A stretch of 64,000 bases of DNA from positions 52,957-116,956 of the forward strand of contig RCAB01000177.1 of NCBI GenBank assembly GCA_003640385.1. Reading direction: 5' to 3'. Origin of the DNA: Setaria digitata (Eukaryota > Nematoda > Chromadorea > Rhabditida > Setariidae). Positions 26,777-38,815 of this stretch are shown here, piece after piece (within the stretch, counting starts at the first letter, position 1; every line of letters begins with the position of its first letter). The notes beneath the pieces were generated by a model that was not told the origin of the DNA, searched no databases, and saw only the letters and a program-made list of their open reading frames with translations. The position numbers and the translations under genes are program-made.

Positions 26777-27789
26777 GGGAAAGGATGAATTAAAGCACAA
26801 ATATTATCAGCACTAGAGCAGAAGCACATGATAACTTCAAATAGCAGTAACAAATTTTGTCAAATTAACAGTAAGTGATTATCACAGATGGACTATTAAT
26901 TGAGCTTTATTGAGATCTCAATTATCAAAACTCTCGAAAACATCTGTAAAAGATGTTTACTTAACTTGTAGTCATAAATGATATGTTAACAGTAAGTAGA
27001 TTGCAAAATATCTGAGAATTATCAGTGAACATGAATAATGTAGAAGGAACAAACATGCATGACTGATTAAATAGTGAGTGCATCATGATATCGCACTTCG
27101 TAATTGGTGGTTTATTAGACTTCTGAAGTGGAACTTTTCTAATGATCAAGGCAGTGAAGAAAAATTTTTGAATCACTAGGTTTGAATCGTAATTAATGAG
27201 CCAGAAGCTAGAGATACGAAAGATTGTTACTGATAAAATTGGATGGTGAATGCAACTGGCTGTCATGTAATTTTGAGTTATTAACAATATAATGAGATTG
27301 TAATATATAAGGTAAAATAAAGCAAATGTAAATTAAAAAAAAATTAAATTTTGCTCAAATTTTGAAATAATTTAAAAGGTAAGAAAATTAAAATAGACTG
27401 CCTTAACTGAAAGAAAATTTCCATCGATGGATGTGATGCATCATGCGGAGAAGCAATTAGGTACGATGGATTAATTAGCGAGATCAAATAGTTTAGCCAC
27501 TGAGGTTGGAAAGTCAGATCAAAAGCTAAAATAAAGCTTAGCAGCCAAAAATAAGACAAAATAATCCGGAAATTTCATTACTGCATACTTTGGTCTTTTC
27601 TTGACTTTTACTCTTGCCATATCCTGGCTAACATTATGGCAAAAAAAAAAAATTAACACTAATCCATTTAACTTTCATATTTTCAAATCTCTATTCTATC
27701 ATTCATAAAAAGGAATTATGTTTTTCTATGATATTTTTAAAATTAAGAATAGTTAAAGGAAGTTTCAAGAACTAGCTGTGGACTGGTTA

Positions 27790-27791
<2 letters not shown>

Positions 27792-27824
<33 letters not shown>
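27792..27824. repeat. Poly-T run of 33 bases
   Basis: Uninterrupted T homopolymer, the longest in the window. It could be the tail of an old retroposed insertion on the minus strand, but no target duplication or body is visible. Confidence 0.9.
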
Positions 27825-29532
27825 CTTTCTAAATTACTTCCAATCATTTTTTTTTACATTTTTTATTTCTTTTTTTCAACATCTTTTAATAGTTTTTAAA
27901 TCATTTACCATATCATATTATTTCATTTCATGCATTTCATTCTTTACGGCAAAGACCTTTCAATTAAAAATAAAAGTTAACTTGAAGCAAATTCCAGGTG
28001 ATCTGGTTTTTCCTGTCATTATTTCAGAAAAAAAAAAAAAATATTGTGAAAGGAATGAAATTTTTGACGTTTTATGGCAAAATAACTAATGTTAGAAAGA
28101 GAATGAACAACTGATGAAATATTTAACTTTTTGAAAGGGGAAAAATTGAAGATCAACGATAACACAATAATGTGATCATGTCAAAGTGAAAACAATGTCA
28201 TATTTTGAAGTGAAATTTTTGATCAGAACCAAGCCATTTCGATATCTTTCGTGACTTTTTTTTTTTTTAATGAGAAAATTAATAAGCGAATTTGAAAGTT
28301 CTACACATCGAAGAGAATTTTATCAGCTTCTCAGTAACTGGAGTTTTTTCAGCCAATGCGTTGAAAAATCAACTGAGCCATAAAAAGCGTCTTTCTGAGT
28401 GAAAGCTGAAGAAGTTGGGAAAAGCAAAACGATATTTTTGGCCATTTTCCCTTCTTCTATTTCCATTTTTAAAACTTTCACAATTCTTGATTGCATTGTT
28501 TTGATTGAAAATCTGAAAACTGTTTTCCTTTTCTCAAATATTTTCCTTTTTTTTTTTTCTTTAATTTTAGCATTTTATTCGTGAAAGTAATTGCAAAGAA
28601 TACCAGATGTCTGTCTGCCTGTTTCTTTCCTGATCTTAGTGAGAGAATTCATCTAGCGCAAATGTCTTTTGCTCATCTAAAAATTGATTTCTTCAAATGT
28701 CTTCACGTCATATATGGAAAGCGTTAATGACGGGAGCACTCTTCAGAAGTTTGAATTATTGTAACATTTAAAATGAATTGTCTAAAGAAAGTTGTAGAAG
28801 GACGGGAAACGATATAACCTCATCGGTTTAAGGTCACGTCTGTCTCTCTGCTACTGCCATTTCACTCCGTGAACAGCGTGGTGCCAATCAGATATGTACA
28901 AAATTTCACAAATAGTAGAAGAAAAAAAATCCCATAAAGATTATTTTAAGTTACAAAAAGTTTGTGAACGAACCGATTGAGAAATTCATTTACGCACAAT
29001 TGAGAATAATGATTTATTCATAAAAATTAGTTAAACATTCATGGATTAGCAAGAAATTTAGAAAATTTGCGGGGAAATTTCCCGCATGAATTTTTTACCA
29101 AAATAACATTTTTATCTTCTTTGTTCCTCAGAAAAGTTTTACGATCTGCTACTATTCTCATCAATCAGTTACAACTTTATTAGCTTGGTAATTAAATTTA
29201 AAAAAAAAAAGAGCATTGCTGTTGCTAGATTATTTAAAAAAAAAAAAAATTGGGCTGAATGAGGTATGCCGGTTTCCCTGTTTCATTTCTATTATCTGTT
29301 TCTTGTTCAACTTCTTCCTACTCAGCGATCCGGAAATATGCAGTAATTAGGCAGTTGCAGCATAGCAACAATATCACCTTGACCATATTATATCCTAATT
29401 AATTACAAATAGTTCTTTAATAATGCTGCAGTCATTACTGCAAATGAACAAAGGATTCTTTTAAATGTAGCGAAAAAGTGCTAGTTGATTTGATCAATGA
29501 TAATACTCCATCGTACTAAAACCTTCATCTAT

Positions 29533-29650
29533 CTAGTACCTCAGCCTAAATCGTTACCTAGTTCATCCATATTGAACCTGTATCTAGTTCATTCAGACTA
29601 ATTCGTACCAACTTCACTTAGACTTAATCTTTATCTAGTTCATTCAAATG
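29533..29650. repeat. Diverged ~25-26 bp minisatellite, about 4.6 copies
   Basis: Successive units begin with CTAGT(T/A)C(A/C)T or a variant: at about 29533, 29558, 29584, 29609 (CAACTTCACTT) and 29635. Each continues (C/T)CAG..TAA or a variant. Copies differ at several positions, so the array is old. Confidence 0.7.
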
Positions 29651-32600
29651 GTATGCAGATAAAAGAAAACTGTCGCAAAGATCTGAACATTCAATATTTT
29701 CGGTAGCAGCCAGCTATGGGTTTAAGACTTTTTAGAGGGTAGCCAGCAGTGGATGACTGCTCTCATAGTAATTAATCAAAGTAGAGGAAGAAAGAATAGC
29801 GAAACTATCCAGTTTGTAATGCTCTCGACCGATCTTCCCGCATTATTTCCATTTCATTTTATGTCGAAAGTGCGAATTTGAGAAGTTTTTTTTTTTTTTT
29901 TTTGTCTCCTGGTAGACGGTGGCATTGTCAGTTACACCAAACTGCCGCATTTTCCATATACAATTATCATTCTATCATTTCCAATGAACCAAACAACTAA
30001 CGAAAACGATCCAAACCGATCGTCTAACCGGCTTGATTTGTTCTTTTAATTGAAATGTTCCACATGAATTGATCAAATTTGAAAAGAAATAAATTTGCTA
30101 AGCTAATTACGACAATGCAAACAAAGGTTGTACTAATAGATTTTCCGATCAAAAAATTTTTATCGGATACTGACATTCTCTTGGTAATTATGTGTTTATT
30201 TCAAATTATTTTCCTAGATCTTCTTTATTCCCTGTAATTGATTTTCAACTATTCACCGGCTGAAATCAAATTAAATTTTTATATGGTGATAAAATCAAGA
30301 TTTCAATAGTGAATCTTTCAATTCATCTCATTTTATTTAAGGAAATTTTAACCATGAATCGATTGTTCGTTATTCACCCATGCAATAATCATATTTTATT
30401 TATTTATTTTTTTTTTTATTCCATTTCTTTCTAATTTCACTTTTTTAATTTCTACGAAAACTTCGAACTTTTTTCGTCGTCCTTTTTATTGTTTTCATTT
30501 GAAGCACTTTATTACTCTAAAAGAAGCCAAGCTCAAAGATTTCAGTTTAATAAGATCATACTAACAAACACGAGAAGTTATTACTTAAAAAAAGACTTTT
30601 TTCAAAAAATTATGAAATTATATCTTATCTGATTAGTGATAAGAATTTTGTTAATTTTTTTTAGATAAGTTTAGATGATATTTTGATATTAAGGTTTAAC
30701 ACAGCTAAATGTCAAAGAGACCAACCAGCAGGAGCAGTTTGGAAATTTTGTTTGTTTTGTTTTGTTTTTCTTTGAAATTCTGTTATTACTTATTTCTCAT
30801 TGTCTTTTAATATGTTCTGGCTTATAGTTGTTTAATTTTTCGGTAATTTAGCTTTATAAAATCTAATAGTTTTAACACGGAAAAGTGAAATTTAATGCAA
30901 CTAAATATTCAGTGGCAAATTTTAATTGGACAAAAAATTTTGGAATTTATAAGCAAAATGGTTTTAGCAATTAATCAAGATTTGTTAAAATAAGAATTCT
31001 GTTTAAATAAAAGGAAAAAAAATTCCTTTAATTCTCTGTCTGTAGTGCACTGTTATGATTTTTTTTTTTTTTTTTCATTATTTCGAGATTATAGACCCAA
31101 TTTATCTGGCAGTGATAATTTTGAAAAGAATGTAGAAATTTCTGAAAATGAATGTGTGTGCTTTTCTTTTCTTCTCAAGAAATTTCTTTTTCTAATTTTA
31201 AGTTTCAAGAAATTTAATTTCTTTTATGAATTGACATAATTTTCCCGACTGTTTAAAGAAATTTTCAATTTTTTTTTTTTTTTTCTCTACAATTATGGTT
31301 TAGCAAGATGAAATTTGTTCTGAAGAAAACTGCACTGTTGTTAGCTAATCATAAAAGAAGCCTGGAACTTTTACACCAGTGATTCTCTGACTAACTCTAA
31401 TTTTTACGCTAGCTAGATTCCTGACATTTCTGCAACTTGCTTTTAACCCGCTATTTATAAATTTCAGGAATTTCAATATTGTTTCACGGGTTATTTTTAA
31501 TATTTTGTAAGGCGACAAATAAGCATTTAATATTTTTCGAAATCCAATTTTTCAGTCTTTGATCATGATAAAATAGATAAATAAGCTGTAAATTCAAAGA
31601 TTAATGCTGTTTAATGACATTTGAGGACACTTTCAGATGGCAAACAATTTCGAAAACGGCAAAAATAATTCAATTTATATTTAAGACGTAGTTTATCGAA
31701 TAATCGGAGATAAAGTAATTTTTTTTTTTTTTTTTTTAAATCATAACGGAAGAGAGCGAATTCCGTATAATGGCAGTTTGTCGGTTAACCAAAAATTTTT
31801 AATTTGACATAGAAAAAAAACTAGTTAGAGAAGAAATCGATGGTTTTTCGGTAGTCATTTTTTTTCTTCTTAATTAATGCATGTGCGAGTTGAAAGAAGC
31901 ACATAATTTCTGAAATGCTTGCAATATCTGAAATTAGAAAGAGAAAAAAGTCTTGACACTCATGAGGTAATTGAACTGGTCTAACTAATCCAAAAACAAT
32001 AGCATAGTGTGACAAAATGAAGAGGAAAAAAGTGAAGCAAGTAATAACTGGAAAATTTGCAGTAGTAATGAAATAATAATTTAAAAAAAAAAAAAAGGAA
32101 GAAAAAAATCAATCACTGATCTTTGCAATCAATCATTTTGTACTTGCAAAATGATTGCAAAATTTTTCCATTGTTTAATAGTTGTGCCAGTACAGAAATT
32201 TTTGTGAAATGAAAATGTCTTTTAATTAATTTAAAGCAATTCAGTAATTAATTTTGACCAATTGTTTTTCAATTGAAATGACAGCGAAGAGTTTTCATTT
32301 TTGTTATGGGTTAAAATTAATGAAACAGTGAATTTTTTTAAAGAAAAATAATCACTTAAACTGTAAAATTTCCTTCTGATAAAAAAAAAACCTCTTAATT
32401 TATTGTTTTAATTGAAAAATTACTAAAACTACTGTTTTGAAAAAATTAGTAATGATTGTTTTTTTTTTTTTAATTTTAATAAAGTGTAATATTTTTTATC
32501 ATTTTCACATTTGTATATTTTTCAAACATTCTGTGCATTTTATTTTTAACTATGAATGAAAATGATCAACGCCATCGATTACTCTTTTTGGCTCAATTTT

Positions 32601-33217
32601 TTTTTTTTTTTTTTTAATTTTACTAAAAAATTAAACTTAACTTCTCTGTGGGATATAAAATTTTTTCTTTTATATGTGTATGTAGACATTTTTTTTTTTT
32701 TGTTTAAATCTACCTTCATAGTCCAAAAATGCATTTTTTTTTCTGTACTGTTCGATGACGAAAAGAGTAATGGAGCTGCTATAAGGCCATGTTAGTTGAT
32801 GCTTATTGCCTAAAAACTGAGCGCAAATGTCTAGCAACATTTAGCTGCATTGCTTTTTACATTAGTACTTTTGAATAAAATTGCCTTTAGCTGCAATTTT
32901 GAAAAGAAAGTTGGTGTCTTTGCGCAAGTTTTCAATATTTCTTTAGAAATTTTAAAGAGTTTTTTCTTTTTTTTTTTGGAAATTTTACGAAGTTTTGGTT
33001 TCTTTTTTTTTTTAAGGTATAAAGACAAAATTGCAAGTATTTAATCATGTTGGGCATTATGGCATATTTTGTAACGATTAAATACATCGTTGCATTTCTT
33101 TTCCATTATTTTGGTTTTTAAATTTCAAATTTCTACCTTAAAAGAAACCAAAACTTTGTAAAATTCTTCGATGCAAAAGGTCGTCAAGGTTATTTGTTCG
33201 AGTTTAAGGCAGAAAAG

Positions 33218-33434
33218 AGAAGAAGCCAAGCTTAGATTTTTGTTAATTTTAAGACTCTTAATAATTTGAAGGACCAAGAATGATTTGTGTAACACTTCTA
33301 AATCAGCGGGTTAAAAGTTATATCTNAGAAGAAGCCAAGCTTAGATTTTTGTTAATTTTAAGACTCTTAATAATTTGAACGACCAAGAATGATTTGTATA
33401 ACACTTCTAAATCAGCGGGTTAAAAGTTATATCT
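33218..33434. repeat. 108-bp direct duplication separated by a single N
   Basis: Copy 1 (33218-33325) and copy 2 (33327-33434) are identical except for about two substitutions. A lone N at 33326 sits exactly between them. This is the signature of overlapping contig ends or haplotypes left unmerged in an assembly. Confidence 0.9.
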
Positions 33435-34456
33435 AGTAGACCAGAAATTATATCTGCATGGCTCTAACTCTAAACTCATAAGTACGTAGTCTCAAGCAAA
33501 CCATATGTGCCTACCAAAAATTAGTTAAATATGCTAAATTAGTAGCGATCTTTCTTTTTTTTTTTAAATTTTGCAAAAATAATTTTTTAAAACTGTTTTC
33601 ATTTTTGATAAGATATATAAATTATTTTTCCAAAAAAGGGTGTAGAGCAAGCAGGTTCAGAGAAAGTGAAGAAAAGCAAGCAACAAGATCTTTGCAATAA
33701 TTATTTACAGAAAAAAAAAAGCAAAACTTTTAGTCTGAAAATCAATTTTCATCCGAAACTTAAAAAGTTCTGTGCGTTTTAAACAGGTTATCAGTTCCAT
33801 GATTATTTTCATGACTTTAAAAAATTTTTCATTCCACATTTCAGCTGCAAATTCCTTTTATTTATTTATTTTTCGGATCACATTCGAAAGAAATTAATTT
33901 TCAAATTACTTTTAAGTTTCAACTATCAAATCATTTCACATTTCACTTTGTGATTTATCTGCAACACATTGAGCAGCATTGTCAAATATTGAGTTGAAAT
34001 TAAATTAAGTTTCGGTTATTTCATAATGTCCGTTCATTAATCTTTTTAATCTATGCAGACCAATTTCCTATTATGTTTAATGGTGAGCAATTTAAAAAAT
34101 ACTGAATTACTATGTTGCTATAGTAAAGTAGAAAAAAAAAAAAAAATTAACTCAAAGAAATTAGTTATAATTTGACTGACTACTTAATAATTATAATAAG
34201 AATTCTATATTATTAGTCTTACTAATTACCACTATGGTAGTTTTTGTCACTAAAAATAACTTTCTAAAATGATTGCTAATAGCTAATTTGTAAAAAGTGT
34301 AATGATTGATTTGAATTATTAGCTAATTTATAAGTACTTAGTAATTAATTTCTTTTTTATCCACTAATATATTAAGGAGATCGAATTGAATTTATTTTTA
34401 AAAAATCGTTTAGCACTTTTTGTCATAAGTTTCAAGGCACTTTTAATTATTGTATT

Positions 34457-34477
34457 TGTGTGTGTGTGTGTGTGTGT
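34457..34477. repeat. (TG)n microsatellite
   Basis: About ten perfect TG units, 47 bases upstream of the start codon of the gene at 34524. Confidence 0.95.
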
Positions 34478-34507
34478 TTGCAAGTCTTTTCAGTTTATAT
34501 TTAAATT

Positions 34508-34510
34508 CAG
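34508..34510 (+). promoter_or_regulatory. Probable trans-splice acceptor
   Basis: TTTAAATTCAG ends 13 bases before the ATG at 34524. There is no in-phase upstream exon, as expected for a spliced-leader acceptor. Confidence 0.45.
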
Positions 34511-34523
34511 AAGATAATTTCTG

Positions 34524-37500
34524 ATGAGCGAACTGAGGAGGGAGCAAGAGATGACTTCATGGAAGCAGCACCTCAGGTCATCAACATCAGGAGCATCATT
34601 TTCACTGCTTATGCTTCTCATTTCATTCAGTCCAACAATTCCAGTAGCTGCTAATGAAGCTAAAATCTATCAAAAACGTAAGCTTTTAATGACAATATCA
34701 TCGATTATTACTCTAAAATTGCTGAAATTTTGGATGTATAAGAATTTCGAATTCTAAAAAAAAAAAAAAGAAAAAAGCCTTGATATACGATAATAAATCC
34801 AAGAAATGTACCTGATTTACAGTTCAAATTTCAGTTTGTAAGTTTTTTAAATTCCCAAATTCTAAATTTTCAACCTGAAAAAGCTCAATTTTTATAATAT
34901 TACACCGTTCTAAATTTACCAGTACTTCCATGGGTGTTGAAACTGACAATTACAAAACAGATAAGTAGTCATAGATTTAGTTTTTCAATCCTCTTTCTTA
35001 ATTTCACATATATCATCGACTATTATAATCCGTGACTATGAATGTTTCGTATCAATAAATTTCTATGAAACTTTGTCATATTCTTGGCTTAATTTTAGAT
35101 TGACGAGAATATAATTACTTAAAAAAAAAAAAAAGAAAAAATTCTATAAAATATTTTTATAAGATATGCTGAAACCTATAATATTAATTCATCAACAAAT
35201 TCTTATGTGAAAAACTTTTATTTTTTATTTTTTTTTTTGAGCAATTTTCAGCTTATAGCTTAAATGCCAGTAGAAAAAAAATCATGAACTTTTACGATTC
35301 AAATTTTATTTTCCAAAATTTTTATTTCTCTTCATTTTAAGCTGGCTGAAGTTTTACTTTCAGGTTTTGTTTGAAACACAGGGAGAACATCTTTCTCAAT
35401 TTGACCTCGCCAACAACAATTTTCTTTTTTTTTTTTTTTTTTTTTATCACCTCAAAAAATTATCCTCAACTCAGCAGCACATCAGTAAAGTAATAGAAAG
35501 GAACTCTATTGCATACAATTCATCAATTCTTCATACTTTACTAATTCTCGGATTCGCACAGTCTGAGTTCTTGCTAAAAATTTAACGTTCAATTATCAAA
35601 AAAAAAAGGAAAAATTGTTATGGAATTTTAATTTTGTAAAAAATTGAATAAAATATCTTCCTCTCACATTCACTATTCCTTTTTTTTTTCACTCACTTTT
35701 CTATTAGTTTAATCGTATTCAAATAATTGATACACTTTGCAGAAAATAAATTACTCGACGAGACACAATTCAGTAATCCGAAATCGTTTGATTATAATTT
35801 TGAGGATGATTTCAAAAATTTAGCTGATGCTAATGATGTATACGACGAATTAGTACCATATTTGCCAACATTTATTCTACATAAAAACGGCAAAAATGTC
35901 GGAAGAACAAGCGTATGTTTATTGTTATAATTAGTGATTATTGTTAATTAGAGATAAGACTAATTATAATAATATTTGTTTGATAAAAAGGCTATCAGAT
36001 GTTACTTTTCAGGTACCAATTATTACTCGTAAAATGCCAGCTTGGTCAACACCTCTACCTAGACAAAAATATGTTGAACCATATAGATCGTTTTCTTCTA
36101 AGTCTTTGGAAGGTTTACATCGATCTAGCCTTAAAAGGCCTACAACATTAGTGACTAGATCAACAAACCAAAGGTTCATTTGCATTTCTAACAATTGTCC
36201 TTTAAACTTCCAACTTATCATACTTTTTTTTGAAGGTAAATTCTGCTTGTTAAGCGAAATTAAAATTCATGAAAGAAGTTGCTAATTAGTGATTGAAAAT
36301 TACTTAATCTTAATTCATTTTATGATTATAAATCAAAAGAAAAATTAGCATTAAGAGAATTAATGGACTTGAAAATATATGCCCAAGTTTGATTTTATTC
36401 TTAAAAAATCTTGCTGTAACTTTCAATAATTATTCAATTAGATCGGTTAATATAATTAGATTAGTTAGTGTTACAAACTATTTGCTTACTGTACGTTTAA
36501 AATAAAATTTTATTCAAATACTTTCAGACTAATGACCCGTAGAACTACGACAACAACAAGAACAGTACGAACTACAACTGTCAGATCTTTTACATTCAAA
36601 CAGAAGCAACAACAACGACAATCGTCACAGCGGAATATTGGGCAGTCATCTCGAAATTTGTCAAAACTTATTAGACCTGCAATTAGCAATGACAATAATA
36701 TCGTTAACAATAACAATCGTAGGAGGATAGCAGCAAATGTTCTGGATAATAGTTTGGACTAGAATTAGCAGCAAAAAGCAATCGCAACCATCTCTGAAGT
36801 TATTCCAGAAAAACTAAACATTTTTTTTTTACCTGATTGCCTAATTCTCGAATAAACACAACAAAACTAATTAATTTCATCATTAACTAATATGCTACTA
36901 GTCATTTTTGTCGCAGTTGTACCTGAACGCTCATCGCACTTGTTCTATCCATTTGTAATTTTAGTGATAATCAACCAGAGTTAATGGTGGGAGATTAACT
37001 GTGAGATAAAATGAAGGTAGGAAGGAGTCCGTCAGATTACAGAAGATTACTGATGTATAACCTTTAACCTTTATCAAAGTGGTACTTTCTGACTTTCTTG
37101 TCCCTGCATGATTGTGATTTTTTGCATGTTTCAATTTATGTTGTTAATCACACAAACAAACACAGACACACCTGTGAATTCGCATGATGAATAATAATCG
37201 CCTTTTGTGAATGAAGCTTCAATCCCATGCTTTTTAACTTTATTAACTTTCACCAATTTTACATTCATATGCCAAAGGCAAAGCAAAATCTCTAGCATTT
37301 ATCGATTGATGGAGATGATCGAAACTTTGGAAAGTTTTTGATCTTATCAAGGATCATCAAAAAGAGGAAAAGAAAGTTGCGGTTGTTTATTAATCGGATC
37401 GCTGGTCACACATGCATAATATCATTTTAAAAACTGATTTGTTTAAAGATTTCAATAGATTTTTGCATCTAATTTATTCAGTTCATCAAAATGAGCTTAT

Positions 37501-38815
37501 CATATCATTAACAATATACCAGCAATCACCACAGATCTGCAAAATGATAAAGCAAGTGATTATGAAATTTTAACCAATGTTTAAAGACAATCAACATACT
37601 GATATAATGGGTTCCTTTTTCTCATTTTATTGCAATCTCAAACGCTTATAGTTAATGAACATAGTCGAAAATAACATCAAAACAGAAAGTTATAGTTTAA
37701 TTGAAAGATTGAAGAAGTGCTGAAGAAACACACAGTGTCATTCGTTCTGTCACCTCATTTCACGCACATTCCACGAGAGCCTAAGAATATCCAGAAACTA
37801 AACTGATCCATAAATATATCATTATAGATATTTAGAAGTCGAGGAGGCATTCATCTCGAAAAGTTACTGAATTGAAAAAAAAAAGCTTTTTTATTTAAAT
37901 AATCAACAAAGTTAAGAGTTAAATATTAATTTTTTCTCTTTATTTACGAAGTCAACTGCTTCTGTTATTAGTTTTCATATATTTTAGTAAACTTTTAGTT
38001 TTTGACATTCATTTTTGTTTATCAATTCGAAACAATAATTTTAAGAATATTTTAAGCATTAAAAATCTTATAAACATTTATATATGTATAGGATAGGCAG
38101 TGCACGACTTTTATCATCCGGATCTCGTACACTCCTGGATTCCGCAATTGTAAAATCTCAATCGGTGGATCAACTTAACAGAAAAAACAGTATTACCAGT
38201 AATACTGCTATCCGATCTATGCAGCCACGTACGCCAATTAAACCGTTAATTATACATACCGGCAACGATCCATATATAGGTTCGAAGCATTAAAATTTCG
38301 TTAATTTCAATTAATAAGTAAAATAAAATAGGTAAAGGTCTCATTTGGCTACCAGATATCAGTTGCTCCATTTACTATATATAAATTATTATATTCTTTA
38401 GCAAAATAGTTTACTTTGATGAGGAAAGTTTCAGTTTGTGGATAAAGAAATAAAAATTTCTAGGTCCAACATTTAATTGTAAAGTGCTAACACCGAAAAA
38501 AGATGGCCGACCATCATTGACAAACAGCAAAAAGTGCCTTTTAAAAGAGCCTGGAATTTCGGCTGACGGTAAATGCCGCTGCACATATGTGGTTGGTTTT
38601 CTATAATCAAATTGATAAATTTAGTTTTCTACAACTGAAGTGATAATTTAGGAAGTAGAAAAAGTTAGTTTTTACAATAGAAACATGAAGGTATCAGGAA
38701 TTCAAAAAATAATAACAATAGTAATAATAAGTGAAATTTAAACATCTTACAGGTATCTGATCGTGATAGCAATGGTTGTGCACTGGGATTTTTGTTCACA
38801 TGCTTACCAAAATAA
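34524..38815 (+). CDS. Unrecognised secreted protein with a C-terminal six-cysteine domain (long form)
   Basis: Long form: exons 34524-34677, 35743-35912, 36013-36173, 38092-38279, 38464-38591, 38753-38815 (TAA). All join in frame to 287 aa. The N-terminus has a hydrophobic core (FSLLMLLISFSPTIPVAA), preferably from the second Met (MTSWKQ), giving a signal peptide cut near AA/NEA. The middle is basic and Ser/Arg-rich, possibly processed. The last two exons encode C-X18-C-X12-C-X-C-X11-C-X7-C with the ending GCALGFLFTCLPK, a compact disulfide-type module I cannot assign. Exon 3 ends in phase 2 and can also splice to a different terminal exon (next entry). The donor of the fifth exon is GTTGGT at 38592, with GTGGTT six bases earlier as an alternative. 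AATAAA lies at 38855-38860. Known function: none. Confidence 0.7.
36528..36762 (+). CDS. Alternative last exon of the secreted-protein gene (short form)
   Basis: Acceptor CTTTCAG at 36521-36527. The exon opens in the phase left by exon 36013-36173 and runs 78 codons to TAG at 36760-36762. The product is very basic and low-complexity: TTTTRTVRTTTVRSF, then KQKQQQRQSS, then an Asn-rich end. An AATAAA at 36851-36856 follows. A short form from exons 1-3 plus this exon would be 239 aa and lack the cysteine domain. It could instead be the only true ending, with the 38-kb exons a separate gene, but their phase match to exon 3 argues for alternative last exons. Confidence 0.6.

Larger units (their letters stand above)
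26401..34510. other. Non-coding gene-poor tract, right part
   Basis: About 8 kb with a very long T run, a small minisatellite, an assembly-type duplication and a TG repeat, each listed separately. ORFs here (for example 26961-27287, 27778-28089, 32556-32795) mostly translate homopolymers as F or K runs. I see no gene. Confidence 0.5.

Noticed and set aside
36009..36716. Minus-strand ORFs opposite exons of the six-cysteine gene
   Set aside because: Antisense of plus-strand exons that have clear splice borders and consistent phase; Val-rich or Leu-rich translation is a composition effect.
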